From Spiribacter curvatus (lineage in GTDB: Bacteria; Pseudomonadota; Gammaproteobacteria; Nitrococcales; Nitrococcaceae), in NCBI RefSeq assembly GCF_000485905.1, contig NC_022664.1, positions 1,745,001 through 1,809,000 on the forward strand: DNA of 64,000 bases, in the 5' to 3' direction. The notes under the pieces are model-generated. The model had not been told where the DNA came from. It searched no databases and saw only the letters and a program-made list of their open reading frames with translations. The position numbers and the translations under genes were made by a program. Below are positions 54,318-63,061 of the stretch, piece by piece (positions within the stretch are counted from its first letter, which is position 1; every line of letters starts with the position of its first letter).

Positions 54318-55391
54318 TTATTGCTGCGGCGCGGCCACCAACTGGTCCGCGCTGTCGAATACGTAGGCCCGGTTAAGGTCGGCGTGCACGTCGAAGCGAT
54401 CCCCCGGATGCACCACATGCACCCCGCGCTCCTCCACGACCCAGTCATGGCCGTTGACCTCGAGATGGACATAAGTCACCGAACCGGCCACTTCCGCCAC
54501 TTCCACCGTGCCGTGCACGACAACGCGGTCATCAGCAGGCGTGACGAACAGGTGATGCGGACGGATGCCCATGGTGTAGCGCCCGGGAACGAGATCTTTC
54601 ATCTGCTCCGGCAGCGGCTGGTCGAACAGTCCCTCGACCTTGACCCGTCCGTCGTCGACCTGGATCGGCATAAGGTTCATCGGTGGGTCAGCGAATACCT
54701 GCGTCACGGTGGTATTGGCGGGATGGCGATAGCACTCCGCGGTCACACCGTGCTGGATCACCTGCCCTTCGTGGAGCACGGTGGTCTTGCCACCCAGCAC
54801 CAGGGCCTCTTCGGGCTCGGTGGTCGCATAGACCACCACCGTGTCACGGTCGGCGAACAGGTTGCGCAGCTCTGAGCGCAGCCCCTCGCGGAGCTTGTAG
54901 TCGAGATTGACCAGCGGCTCGTCGAGCAGCACCAGCTTGGCGTCGCGCACCAGCGCCCGCGCCATGGCACAGCGCTGCTGCTGCCCGCCGGACAGCTCGG
55001 CCGGCAACCGGTCGATCAGGTGATCGATCCCCAGCCGTTCGGCCTCGGTGCGCACGCGCCGGTCAATCTCGTCATCGGAGATCTTGGCCAGCTTCAGCGG
55101 CGAGGCAATATTGTCGTAGACCGACAGCGATGGATAGTTGATGAACTGCTGATAGACCATCCCCACGGAGCGCTTGCGCACCGGCACGCGGGTCATGTCC
55201 TGGCCATCCTCCATGACACGGCCGGTATTGGGCCGCTCGAGCCCCGCCATGATCCGCATCATGCTGGTCTTACCGGCCTCGGTCAGGCCCAGCAGCACAT
55301 TGAATTCGCCGCGCTGGAAGGTGAGGTTCACATCGCGCAGATGCGCCTCACCGTCAACAGTGCGATTCACCCCCTCCAGGACGAGACTCAT
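54318..55391 (-). CDS. glpS: Glycerol ABC transporter ATPase
   Basis: 357 residues. Walker A departs from the norm, LLGLTEAGKTSMMRIM, with Thr-Glu-Ala in place of Ser-Gly-Cys. The signature is regular, LSGGQQQRCAMARAL, and Walker B is LVLLDEPLVNLD. The TOBE region includes GIRPHHLFVTPAD. With GlpT it makes a heterodimer in which each partner contributes one degenerate motif. Its ATG overlaps the glpD stop by one base (TAATG). Confidence 0.9.
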   Translation of the reverse strand: MSLVLEGVNRTVDGEAHLRDVNLTFQRGEFNVLLGLTEAGKTSMMRIMAGLERPNTGRVMEDGQDMTRVPVRKRSVGMVYQQFINYPSLSVYDNIASPLKLAKISDDEIDRRVRTEAERLGIDHLIDRLPAELSGGQQQRCAMARALVRDAKLVLLDEPLVNLDYKLREGLRSELRNLFADRDTVVVYATTEPEEALVLGGKTTVLHEGQVIQHGVTAECYRHPANTTVTQVFADPPMNLMPIQVDDGRVKVEGLFDQPLPEQMKDLVPGRYTMGIRPHHLFVTPADDRVVVHGTVEVAEVAGSVTYVHLEVNGHDWVVEERGVHVVHPGDRFDVHADLNRAYVFDSADQLVAAPQQ

Positions 55392-56920
55392 TATGCAGTT
55401 GCCCTCTTTTTCTCCTGTCCCGTATACCAGGCGCTCACCCGCTCGCGCTGATCGCTATCCAACATCAGGCCCAGCTTACTGCGCCGCCAGATGGCGTCCT
55501 CGGCGGTCATCGCCCACTCATGCTCCGCCAGATAGCGGAGCTCCGCTTCGTAGCAGTCGGATCCGAAATGCTCGCCCAGGTCATCAAGCGACTGAGCGTC
55601 CCCCAGCATGGTCTCGATCCGCGTGCCGTAATTGCGCACCAGCCGCCAGGCCATCGTCTCCGGCAGCCACGGCCGCCCGCGGCGCAGCTGCGCCAGATAG
55701 GCCTCGAAGTCGCCATCGGGGATGTCGCCACCCGGCAGGGCCTCATCGCCCGTCCAGTCGGCGATGCTGGCGCCCACCAGCGGCGCGATCTGATCGACCG
55801 CCTGGCGCGCGAGGGTCCGGTACGTGGTGATCTTGCCACCGAAAACCGACAGCAGCGGCGCGCCCTTATCATCAAGATCGAGGCTGTAGTCGCGGCTGAC
55901 CGCTGAGACGTCGGACTCCTCGGACTCGTCGTAGAGCGCCCGCACCCCGGAGTAGGTCCAGACCACATCCTTCGGCGCGATCTCTTCCTTGAAATAGCGA
56001 TTCACGGCATCACAGAGATACTGGATCTCGTCGTCACTCGCGGTCGCCTCGGCGGGGTTGCCCTCGTAGGCGACATCGGTGGTGCCGATCAGGGTGAAGT
56101 CCTGCTCGTAGGGGATGGCGAAAATGACGCGGCCGTCGGAATTCTGGAAGAGGTAGGAGTCCTCGTGATCGAACATCTTTGGCACGACGATGTGGCTGCC
56201 CTTGACCAGATGCACGTCCTTGCTGTTGCTGACGGCCATCTCGCTGCCCAGGAACTTCGCCACCCAGGGGCCGGCTGCATTCACAACCGAACGCGAATGA
56301 ACATTTCGAACATCGCCCGTCACGGCATCGGTGAGCTCTACGCTCCACTCATCGTCGCCGCGCTCGGCACCCGTGCATCGGGTCCGCGGCAGCACCGTGC
56401 CACCCCGCTGTTCGACGTCCATGCAGTTGAGGACCACCAGACGCGAGTCCTGCACCCAGCAGTCGGAGTACATGAACCCCTTGGTCACGCCATCCTTGAG
56501 CGGCGCGCCGGCATAGTGGGTCTGCAGGTTGAGGCCCTTGGAGCCGGGCAGCTTGTTGCGTCCACCCAGATGGTCGTAGAGGAACAGCCCCATGCGGATC
56601 ATCCACGCGGGCCGCAGCTCTTTGACGTGCGGCATGACGAACCGCAGCGGCCAGATGATGTGCGGGGCGATGCCCATGAGCACTTCACGCTCCTTGAGCG
56701 CCTTCTGAACCAGCCGGAATTCGTAGTATTCGAGATAGCGGAGACCGCCGTGCACGAGTTTGGTGCTGGCGGAGGATGTGTAATTGGCGAGATCGCCCTG
56801 CTCGACAAGCAGCGTGCGGAGGCCGCGACCTGCCGCGTCACGTGCGATCCCTGCGCCGTTGATACCACCGCCGACGACCACCAGGTCGTAGCGGTCAGTC
56901 TGCTGACCTTCGGAAGCCAC
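55391..56920 (-). CDS. glpD: Aerobic glycerol-3-phosphate dehydrogenase
   Basis: 509 residues. The FAD dinucleotide site is DLVVVGGGINGAGIARDAAGRG, SSASTKLVHGGLRYLEYYEFRLV is the GlpD signature, and TDVAYEGNPAEATASDDEI lies in the substrate region. It oxidises glycerol-3-P to dihydroxyacetone phosphate and passes electrons to quinone at the inner membrane. It is the first gene of the minus-strand transporter operon, so uptake and oxidation are made together. A GlpR-like site is upstream. Confidence 0.97.
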   Translation of the reverse strand: MASEGQQTDRYDLVVVGGGINGAGIARDAAGRGLRTLLVEQGDLANYTSSASTKLVHGGLRYLEYYEFRLVQKALKEREVLMGIAPHIIWPLRFVMPHVKELRPAWMIRMGLFLYDHLGGRNKLPGSKGLNLQTHYAGAPLKDGVTKGFMYSDCWVQDSRLVVLNCMDVEQRGGTVLPRTRCTGAERGDDEWSVELTDAVTGDVRNVHSRSVVNAAGPWVAKFLGSEMAVSNSKDVHLVKGSHIVVPKMFDHEDSYLFQNSDGRVIFAIPYEQDFTLIGTTDVAYEGNPAEATASDDEIQYLCDAVNRYFKEEIAPKDVVWTYSGVRALYDESEESDVSAVSRDYSLDLDDKGAPLLSVFGGKITTYRTLARQAVDQIAPLVGASIADWTGDEALPGGDIPDGDFEAYLAQLRRGRPWLPETMAWRLVRNYGTRIETMLGDAQSLDDLGEHFGSDCYEAELRYLAEHEWAMTAEDAIWRRSKLGLMLDSDQRERVSAWYTGQEKKRATA

Positions 56921-56952
56921 AGGTGCCTCTCCTCCGTTTCCAATGTTGGCGA

Positions 56953-56987
56953 CTATACTGCCGCCTTTTAATGTTCGTTTTCAAACA
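56953..56987 (-). promoter_or_regulatory. glpD promoter with GlpR-like operator
   Basis: TATAGT on the minus strand (56953-56958) is the likely -10; its -35 is poor. Upstream, AATGTTCGT then TTTCAAACA (56970-56987) matches the E. coli GlpR consensus at 14 of 18 positions, with a perfect left half. The site overlaps the glpR stop codon. Confidence 0.5.
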
Positions 56988-57819
56988 TACCACCCCGCTG
57001 GTGGGCGTCAAGTGAATCCGCAGGTCCGTCATCGCTGTCGGTCACGACCAGCCGTCCGCCGTTCTCCGCCATGGCGCGGCGCACGAACGCCGGCGGTTCG
57101 GCATCGGTGTAGAGTTCATCGATCGCGCTGATATCCGCCACGCGCACCATCGCATTGCGGCCGAACTTGCTGTGATCGGCGCCGAGCAGCGTCGAGCGCG
57201 CATTGCGCAGAATCGCCTGTATCACTCGAACCTCGTGGTAATCGAAATCGAGCAATGTGCCATCGGCCTCAATGCCAGAAATACCCAGAACCGCATAGTC
57301 GACCTTGAATTGATTGACAAAATCGATGGTCGCCTCGCCGGTGATGCCCCGATCGCGCCGGCGCACCACCCCGCCGGCCACGATCACCTCGCAGCCGGGG
57401 CTATCGGCCAGCACCGTCGCCACATTGAGGTTGTTGGTGATGACGCGCAGCCCATCATGCTCGCGCAGCGCCATCGCCACTGCCTCGGTGGTCGTCCCCA
57501 GGGTGATGAACACCGAGGCCTTGTCCGGGATGCGCGCGGCGATCGCGCGACCGATCCGGGCCTTGGCCTCGGGCAGAAGGATGCGCCGCGCCTGATAATT
57601 GACGTTCTCGACACTGGAGGGCAATCCGGCACCGCCATGGTAGCGGCGCAGCAGACCGCCGCTGCACAGGGCGTTGATGTCGCGTCGGATGGTCTGGGCG
57701 GTGACGGCGAAGTGCTGCGCCAGCGCCTCGACCGAGACGAACCCCTGCTCCTGGACGAGATCGAGCATCGCCTGCTGCCGACGATTGAGCCCGACCGGTC
57801 GATCCGCTGCCCCGATCAA
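56968..57819 (-). CDS. glpR: DeoR-family repressor GlpR
   Basis: 283 residues from a TTG start with a near-perfect AGGAGGTG four bases upstream. The DeoR helix-turn-helix is FVSVEALAQHFAVTAQTIRRDINAL, followed by the sugar-phosphate-binding domain (TLGTTTEAVAMALRE). GlpR represses glp genes and is released by glycerol-3-phosphate. It lies between glpD (same direction) and glpK (divergent), and similar operators are found before all three genes. This location and the sites support local control. Confidence 0.93.
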   Translation of the reverse strand: MIGAADRPVGLNRRQQAMLDLVQEQGFVSVEALAQHFAVTAQTIRRDINALCSGGLLRRYHGGAGLPSSVENVNYQARRILLPEAKARIGRAIAARIPDKASVFITLGTTTEAVAMALREHDGLRVITNNLNVATVLADSPGCEVIVAGGVVRRRDRGITGEATIDFVNQFKVDYAVLGISGIEADGTLLDFDYHEVRVIQAILRNARSTLLGADHSKFGRNAMVRVADISAIDELYTDAEPPAFVRRAMAENGGRLVVTDSDDGPADSLDAHQRGGMFENEH

Positions 57820-57855
57820 AGCGCACCTCCTTGGGTTCGGTTGTGAGCACCGAAC

Positions 57856-57906
57856 TTGACATTTTTCGTTTGCGTTCGATCATACCGGCTTAGCACAAGG
57901 GCGCAA
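57856..57906. promoter_or_regulatory. Overlapping divergent glpK and glpR promoters with GlpR-like operator
   Basis: For glpK: TTGACA (57856-57861), 16 bases, GATCAT (57878-57883). For glpR, minus strand: TTGCGC (57901-57906), 16 bases, TATGAT (57879-57884). The two -10 elements nearly coincide. A site matching the E. coli GlpR consensus at 15 of 18 positions (57867-57884, perfect right half TCGATCATA) covers both, so one bound repressor could shut off both genes. Confidence 0.65.
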
Positions 57907-57929
57907 TCACACCGGAGGAGAGCAGCGGC

Positions 57930-59423
57930 ATGGCGGATAACAAAGGCATCCTGGCCATCGATCAGGGGACGACGAGCTCACGCGCGATTGTCTTCGATCT
58001 CGAGGGCAATATCGTGGCCACCGCGCAGGAGGAATTCCCGCAGCATTATCCGCACAGCGGCTGGGTGGAGCATGAGCCGCAGGACCTCTTCCACACCACG
58101 GTCGACACCAGCCGACGCGCGATCAAGGCGGCCAAGGCGGCGGGTGTCCACGCCCGCACCATCGGCATCACCAACCAGCGCGAGACCACGATCGTCTGGG
58201 ACCGGCGCACGGGCGAGCCCGTCCACAACGCCATCGTCTGGCAGGATCGGCGCACGGCCGAGCGCTGCGCGGCACTCAAGGCCGCCGGCCACGAGGCAAT
58301 GGTGGCGGAGCGCACCGGGCTGCTGCTCGACCCCTATTTCGCCGCCACCAAGATCGCCTGGATCCTCGACAATGTCCGCGGCGCCCGCGAGCGCGCCCGG
58401 AAGGGCGAACTCGCCTTTGGCACCGTCGACACCTGGCTGCTGTGGAACCTCACCCGGGGTCGCAGTCATGCCACTGACGCGACCAACGCCAGTCGCACCC
58501 TGCTCTTCAACATCCATCGCCAGGCCTGGGATGACGACCTCCTGCAGCTGTTCGACATCCCTGCCTCGATCCTCCCCGAGGTCCTCGACAGTGCCGATGA
58601 GTTCGGCGCCACCGAGGCCGACATCCTTGGCACCGCGCTGCCCATCGAGGGCATCGCCGGTGACCAGCACGCCGCCGTTGTCGGCCAGTGCTGCTTTCGG
58701 CCGGGCATGATCAAGAGCACCTACGGCACCGGCTGTTTCGCGCTGATGAACACCGGCACCGAGGCGGTCCCCTCCGAGAACCGCATGCTCACCACCACGG
58801 CCTACCGGATCAACGGTCAGCCCACCTATGCGCTGGAGGGGGCGATCTTCATCGCCGGCGCGGCCATTCAGTGGCTGCGCGACGAGCTCGGCATCATCGC
58901 CCACGCCTCGCAGAGCGAAGGCCTGGCCAATGATGCCGAGGCCGAGGGCCTGTATATGGTGCCGGCGTTCACCGGCCTGGGCGCGCCGTGGTGGGATCCG
59001 AACGCGCGGGGCGCGATTTTCGGGCTGACCCGCAACACCGGGGTGGCCGAGTTCGTCCATGCGGCGCTGGATTCGGTCTGCCTGCAGACCGGTGACCTGC
59101 TCGAGGCCATGGCCGATGACTCCCACACCCAGCAGGCGACGCTGCGCGTCGACGGCGGCATGGTGGCCAATAGCTGGCTGCTCCAGCGGCTCGCCGATCT
59201 GACCGGGCTGGATGTCGAGCGGCCCCGGATCATCGAGACCACCGCGCTGGGCGCGGCCTATCTGGCCGGACTGCAGCACGGACTGTATGAATCGCTGGAG
59301 AGCCTCGAGTCGCAGTGGTCGCTGGATGCCCGCTTCAAGCCGGCCATCTCCCACCAGACCCGGGAGCATATCGTCGAGGGCTGGCATGATGCCGTGCGAC
59401 GGACCCTGACCACCGGGCGCTGA
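57930..59423 (+). CDS. glpK: Glycerol kinase
   Basis: 497 residues, the usual length. The FGGY signatures are [19 protein letters not shown] at the N-terminus, [19 protein letters not shown] and [19 protein letters not shown] in the middle, with [20 protein letters not shown] near the end. It traps imported glycerol as glycerol-3-P, which is both the GlpD substrate and the GlpR inducer. GGAGGA lies before the ATG. It is alone on the plus strand, divergent from glpR. Confidence 0.97.
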   Translation: MADNKGILAIDQGTTSSRAIVFDLEGNIVATAQEEFPQHYPHSGWVEHEPQDLFHTTVDTSRRAIKAAKAAGVHARTIGITNQRETTIVWDRRTGEPVHNAIVWQDRRTAERCAALKAAGHEAMVAERTGLLLDPYFAATKIAWILDNVRGARERARKGELAFGTVDTWLLWNLTRGRSHATDATNASRTLLFNIHRQAWDDDLLQLFDIPASILPEVLDSADEFGATEADILGTALPIEGIAGDQHAAVVGQCCFRPGMIKSTYGTGCFALMNTGTEAVPSENRMLTTTAYRINGQPTYALEGAIFIAGAAIQWLRDELGIIAHASQSEGLANDAEAEGLYMVPAFTGLGAPWWDPNARGAIFGLTRNTGVAEFVHAALDSVCLQTGDLLEAMADDSHTQQATLRVDGGMVANSWLLQRLADLTGLDVERPRIIETTALGAAYLAGLQHGLYESLESLESQWSLDARFKPAISHQTREHIVEGWHDAVRRTLTTGR

Positions 59424-59466
59424 AAACGCTATCATGGTCGCTATTGATCACGACGCCGGAGGCTCA

Positions 59467-59910
59467 ATGCAGTACCTGCACACGATGGTCCGCATCAGCG
59501 ATATCGATGACTCCCTGCGCTTTTACCGCGATCTGCTGGGCATGGAGGAGATCAACCGCCACGACAGCGAGAAGGGGCGGTTCACGCTGATCTTTCTCGC
59601 CGCGCCAGCGGATGGTGACCGGGCCCGCTCGAGTGATCGCGCCCCCATGCTCGAGCTCACCTACAACTGGGATCCGGAGACCTATAGTGGCGGCCGCAAC
59701 TTCGGCCACCTCGCCTATCGCGTCGACGATATCTATGGCCTCTGCCAGCATCTGATGGATCATGGCGTCACCATCAACCGCCCCCCACGGGACGGTCACA
59801 TGGCGTTCGTCAAATCCCCGGACGGTATCTCGGTGGAGCTGCTGCAGAGCGGCGATGCGCTGCCCGCGCGGGAACCCTGGGCATCCATGGCCAACACGGG
59901 GAGCTGGTAA
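59467..59910 (+). CDS. gloA: Lactoylglutathione lyase (glyoxalase I)
   Basis: 147 residues from ATG 59467 with GGAGG upstream; the frame is open to 59434 but lacks a site. It begins MQYLHTMVRISDIDDSLRFYRDLLGM with the metal histidine, and has LELTYNWDPETYSGGRNFGHLAYRVDD. Metal-binding Glu is in DGISVELLQ. It removes methylglyoxal, a toxic by-product of triose metabolism, which is relevant beside the glycerol genes whose product is dihydroxyacetone phosphate. Its stop overlaps the tspO start. Confidence 0.95.
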   Translation: MQYLHTMVRISDIDDSLRFYRDLLGMEEINRHDSEKGRFTLIFLAAPADGDRARSSDRAPMLELTYNWDPETYSGGRNFGHLAYRVDDIYGLCQHLMDHGVTINRPPRDGHMAFVKSPDGISVELLQSGDALPAREPWASMANTGSW

Positions 59911-60422
59911 TGCCCGCGGCCGGCGCACGGCCCATGGATGACCGGCGCCGTGACCGGTGGGGGCTGGCCGGCTGGACGCTACTGGTTGTGATCGCCGCCA
60001 TGGGCGGCATCCTCAGCCCACCCGGCGACTGGTACGCGGCGCTGGAAAAGCCGCCCCTGACGCCGCCGGACCTGCTCTTCCCGATTGCCTGGACTGCACT
60101 CTACGGCCTGATGATCGCCGCGGCGTGGCAGGTCTGGCGGCGTACGGGCCTGGTGGGCGGACTCGCGGTGCTGGTGCCGTTCATCGCCCAGCTCGGCGCC
60201 AACGGGCTGTGGAGCATCCTGTTCTTCCAGTGGCACCGCCCCGATCTGGCGCTGGTGGATCTGGTGGTGCTCTGGGCGCTCATCGCGCTCACCATGCTGC
60301 GATTCCGCCGCGTCCACCCGCCGGCCGCCTGGCTGCTCGCCCCCTACCTGGTCTGGGTGAGCTATGCCGGTTACCTGAACATCGCCATCATCCTGCTCAA
60401 CGGGCCGGCGCCACCGGCCTGA
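59910..60422 (+). CDS. tspO: TspO/MBR family protein
   Basis: 170 residues with five membrane segments. Family motifs are WYAALEKPPLTPPDLLFPIAWTALYGLMI, NGLWSILFFQWHRPDLAL and PYLVWVSYAGYLNI. TspO proteins bind porphyrins and respond to oxygen or stress in photosynthetic and other bacteria. Here the only visible link is the presence of several heme genes in the window, none adjacent. The start overlaps gloA by one base; an internal ATG at 59934 is also possible. Confidence 0.92.
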   Translation: MPAAGARPMDDRRRDRWGLAGWTLLVVIAAMGGILSPPGDWYAALEKPPLTPPDLLFPIAWTALYGLMIAAAWQVWRRTGLVGGLAVLVPFIAQLGANGLWSILFFQWHRPDLALVDLVVLWALIALTMLRFRRVHPPAAWLLAPYLVWVSYAGYLNIAIILLNGPAPPA

Positions 60423-61385
60423 TCAGCCGCGCTCGATCCGCTCCCGCCACTCGGCCTCGGTGAACTCGATCCCCTCCCGCTCCCAGGGCGGGACCGGGGT
60501 GAACACCTCGACGAGGAAGTCCACGAACGCGCGGACCTTGCGGGATAGATGCCGGCGATGGGGATAGAGCAGGAAATACGCCGAGCGCTCGTGGGGATAC
60601 TGCGGCAGCACCGGTACCAGATCGCCGCGCCGGATCGCTGGCATCACCAGCCAGGTGGACAGCCGCGCCAGCCCCACGCCCGCCAGTGCCGCCTCATACA
60701 GGGCATCGGCGGTATTGGCGCGGAAGTTGCCTTTGACATGCAGCGTGCGATGGCCCTGGACCGGGTCCTCGAAGGCCCAGTCGTTGAGCTGCGAGACCTC
60801 GTAGAGCGTCAGGCAATTGTGCGAGAGCAGCGCCTCGGGACTCTCAGGCGCACCATGCCGGGCGATGTAGTCGGGTGAGGCGCAGATGATGCGGCGATTG
60901 ACGCACAGCCGCCGGGCGATGAGCGAGGGATCATCCATCTGCTCGCGCCACTGGATGGCCACGTCGATCCCTTCCTCGATCAGATCGACCTGCCGGTCGG
61001 TGAGCTCGAACTCGATATTGAGCTCGGGATAGCGGGCCAGGAATTCCTGGATCCGTGGCAGCACCTCGACCCGGCCGAACGCCACGGTCGCCGCCACCCG
61101 AAGCGTCCCGCGCGGGTTTTCATTGAGCGCCGTGACCGCCTCCTCGGCCTCCTCGATCTCCTGGATGATCCGTGAGCAGCGCTCGTAGTAGGCATGCCCG
61201 ACCTCGGTCAGGCTCACGCGCCGGGTCGTGCGGTTGAAAAGCCGCACGCCGAGGCGATCCTCGAGGCGGCGGATCTGCTTGCTCACCGCCGAGGGTGTGA
61301 GGTCGAGATCGCGGGCGGCCGAGGAAAAGCTCCCACGGTCCACCGCCCGGACGAACATATGCATTTCCGCCGCCTGATCCATCAC
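60423..61385 (-). CDS. LysR-family transcriptional regulator
   Basis: 320 residues. The winged helix is GSFSSAARDLDLTPSAVSKQIRRLEDRLGVRLFNRTTRRVSLTEVG. The effector domain has the usual LRVAATVAFGRVEVLPRI start. The branch is the CrgA or DmlR-like type with FLARYPELNIEFELTDRQVDLIEEGIDVAI. The target is not known: tspO converges with its 3' end and azlD lies upstream with 55 bases between, transcribed in the same direction. LysR proteins usually regulate divergent genes, and there is none here. Confidence 0.9.
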   Translation of the reverse strand: MMDQAAEMHMFVRAVDRGSFSSAARDLDLTPSAVSKQIRRLEDRLGVRLFNRTTRRVSLTEVGHAYYERCSRIIQEIEEAEEAVTALNENPRGTLRVAATVAFGRVEVLPRIQEFLARYPELNIEFELTDRQVDLIEEGIDVAIQWREQMDDPSLIARRLCVNRRIICASPDYIARHGAPESPEALLSHNCLTLYEVSQLNDWAFEDPVQGHRTLHVKGNFRANTADALYEAALAGVGLARLSTWLVMPAIRRGDLVPVLPQYPHERSAYFLLYPHRRHLSRKVRAFVDFLVEVFTPVPPWEREGIEFTEAEWRERIERG

Positions 61386-61440
61386 TCCACCTATTCGTTG
61401 CTGTCCCCATCGTATGCCATTGCCGCCGGCCGTGTGCCCA

Positions 61441-61761
61441 TCAGGCCGGCAACAGGGCCCGTAGGGCCCAGAGCGCGATCATCCCGATGATCAGCGTCGG
61501 CAGCGTCGCCCGGGTACGCCAGGCCACCCATGCCGCCACCGCGCCGGCCAGCAGCCGGGCCGCATCCATCGTCCCGTCCGTCTGCCACTGAACGAGCCCG
61601 GGGAGCACCAGTGCCGCGAACACCGCCGGCGGGACGTAGTTGAGGCCGCGGCGCACCAGATCGGGCATCCGCAGGCCATGACCGAACACCAGAAACGCCC
61701 CGCGCCAGGCGAACGTGCCCGCCCCGATCACCGCGATCACCCCCCAGAGCGGATCAATCAC
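61441..61761 (-). CDS. azlD: AzlD-family branched-chain amino acid exporter subunit
   Basis: 106 residues from a GTG with three or four hydrophobic segments. It starts MIDPLWGVIAVIGAGTFAWRGAFL and contains LNYVPPAVFAALVLPGLVQW, typical of AzlD. AzlC and AzlD together export valine-like amino acids (as BrnFE does). The GTG overlaps the azlC stop by 8 bases (GTGATTGA). The gene is in one minus-strand unit with azlC, the GST and the RND gene. Confidence 0.88.
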   Translation of the reverse strand: MIDPLWGVIAVIGAGTFAWRGAFLVFGHGLRMPDLVRRGLNYVPPAVFAALVLPGLVQWQTDGTMDAARLLAGAVAAWVAWRTRATLPTLIIGMIALWALRALLPA

Positions 61762-62446
61762 GCCGCCATCCCTCCGCGATCACGCCGGCGGCGATCCCCG
61801 CCAGCGAGGCCAGCGTCAGACCGAGCCCAGCGGGCAGATCACGGCCCAGCACCGACAGCGATCCGGCCACCAGCGCCGCGATGACACCCGGGCGGCTGTT
61901 GATCGACATCATCAGTAGTGCCAGGAAGATCAGCGGCACGATGAACCCCAGCTCCCAGGCCGGCGGCATCGCCGTCCCGGCCCAGTAGCCGAACGCCGTC
62001 GCCAGCTGCCAGACGCCCCACAGCGGCAGCGCCACGCCGAGGTAGAACCAGTGACTGCAGCGGTCACCGCCCTCGGTCATCACCCGCGAGATGGTCAGGG
62101 CATAGGCCTGATCGGTGAGGATATAGGCCATCAGCGAGCGCCAGCCCGCCGTCAGGTGCTGGAAATGCGGCGCCAGATGGGCACTGTACATGAGCATGCG
62201 CAGGTTGATGATCAGCGCCGTGATCACCACCAGAGGGGCTGCCGCGCCGGCATCGATGAGCTGGATGCTCGCGAGCTGCGAGGCACCGGCGAAGACGATC
62301 ACCGACATCCCCATCGTCAGCGCCGCCCCCAGCCCCGCGTCGAGCCCCGCAACACCGGCCGTGACACCAAACGGCACAATGGCGGCGACCATGGGCGCAA
62401 CGGCTCTCAGGCCATCGGCGAACGCCTGTCGACGGGGGGATGTCAT
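61754..62446 (-). CDS. azlC: AzlC-family branched-chain amino acid exporter
   Basis: 230 residues with about five to six membrane segments. Diagnostic stretches are VPFGVTAGVAGLDAGLGAALTMG, FAGASQLASIQLIDAGA and NLRMLMYSAHLAPHFQ. It is the larger part of the AzlCD pair. The ATG is 12 bases after the GST stop. Export of amino acids would relieve excess, but the exact substrate here is inferred only from the family. Confidence 0.9.
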   Translation of the reverse strand: MTSPRRQAFADGLRAVAPMVAAIVPFGVTAGVAGLDAGLGAALTMGMSVIVFAGASQLASIQLIDAGAAAPLVVITALIINLRMLMYSAHLAPHFQHLTAGWRSLMAYILTDQAYALTISRVMTEGGDRCSHWFYLGVALPLWGVWQLATAFGYWAGTAMPPAWELGFIVPLIFLALLMMSINSRPGVIAALVAGSLSVLGRDLPAGLGLTLASLAGIAAGVIAEGWRRD

Positions 62447-62458
62447 GGGCTGGCGCGG

Positions 62459-63061
62459 TCAGCCCTCGGGCGGTGCGGTCGCCACAAACGACGGCCGCCC
62501 GAGCAGTTGATCCAGCCAGTCGCCCACCGCCGGCTGCCCATCGCGCCACGGCACCTCCGCGCCGAAGCGGAACCGCACCCAGTCAAGGGCCAGCACCGCG
62601 GCCAGATCACCCAGATCCGGATCCTGCGCCGAGGCACCGGGGTCGACCGCATCGGCGACGCTCTCGGTGGCACGCTGGAGACCCTCGAAGCGCCGGCGGG
62701 CGAGCGGTGTATTGGGATCGCCATAGCGGCGCTCGGTCAGCACGCCGACGCCGGCATCGATACAGCCGATGGCCTGACCCAACCGGGCATGGACCCGCTC
62801 GACGGTATCCCGCGGCATCAGCCGTGGCTCCGGATAGCGCCGCTCCAGGAACAGCACGATGACACCGGCCTCGGTCAGCACCTGACCACTGGGCATGACC
62901 AGCGTCGGCACCCGCGAGTGGGTGTTCACCGCGAGCAGTTCCGCCGGCGACGCCCAGGGATCGACGAAGCGGTAATCGACCCGATCCTGGAGATGCTTTT
63001 CGATCAGCGCGACCCGGACCAACCGCGCGTATGGCGATGTTGGCGATGTGAAGAGTCTCAT
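62459..63061 (-). CDS. Glutathione S-transferase-like protein
   Basis: 200 residues. The thioredoxin-like N-terminal domain starts MRLFTSPTSPYARLVRVALIEK and has VNTHSRVPTLVMPSGQVLTEAGVIVLFLE, with the GSH-binding Pro and Glu-Ala in place. The C-terminal helical domain ends DWLDQLLGRPSF. The likely active residue is Ser in the SPTSPYAR loop. The substrate is unknown. The start overlaps the stop of the RND gene (ATGA), which puts it in one operon with a drug or metal efflux pump. Confidence 0.88.
   Translation of the reverse strand: MRLFTSPTSPYARLVRVALIEKHLQDRVDYRFVDPWASPAELLAVNTHSRVPTLVMPSGQVLTEAGVIVLFLERRYPEPRLMPRDTVERVHARLGQAIGCIDAGVGVLTERRYGDPNTPLARRRFEGLQRATESVADAVDPGASAQDPDLGDLAAVLALDWVRFRFGAEVPWRDGQPAVGDWLDQLLGRPSFVATAPPEG

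Noticed and set aside
57978-59435. 485-residue minus-strand frame opposite glpK, and similar frames opposite glpV (49764-51245) and pfp (19287-20444)
   Set aside because: All lie fully inside well-identified genes and have no ribosome sites or motifs of their own.
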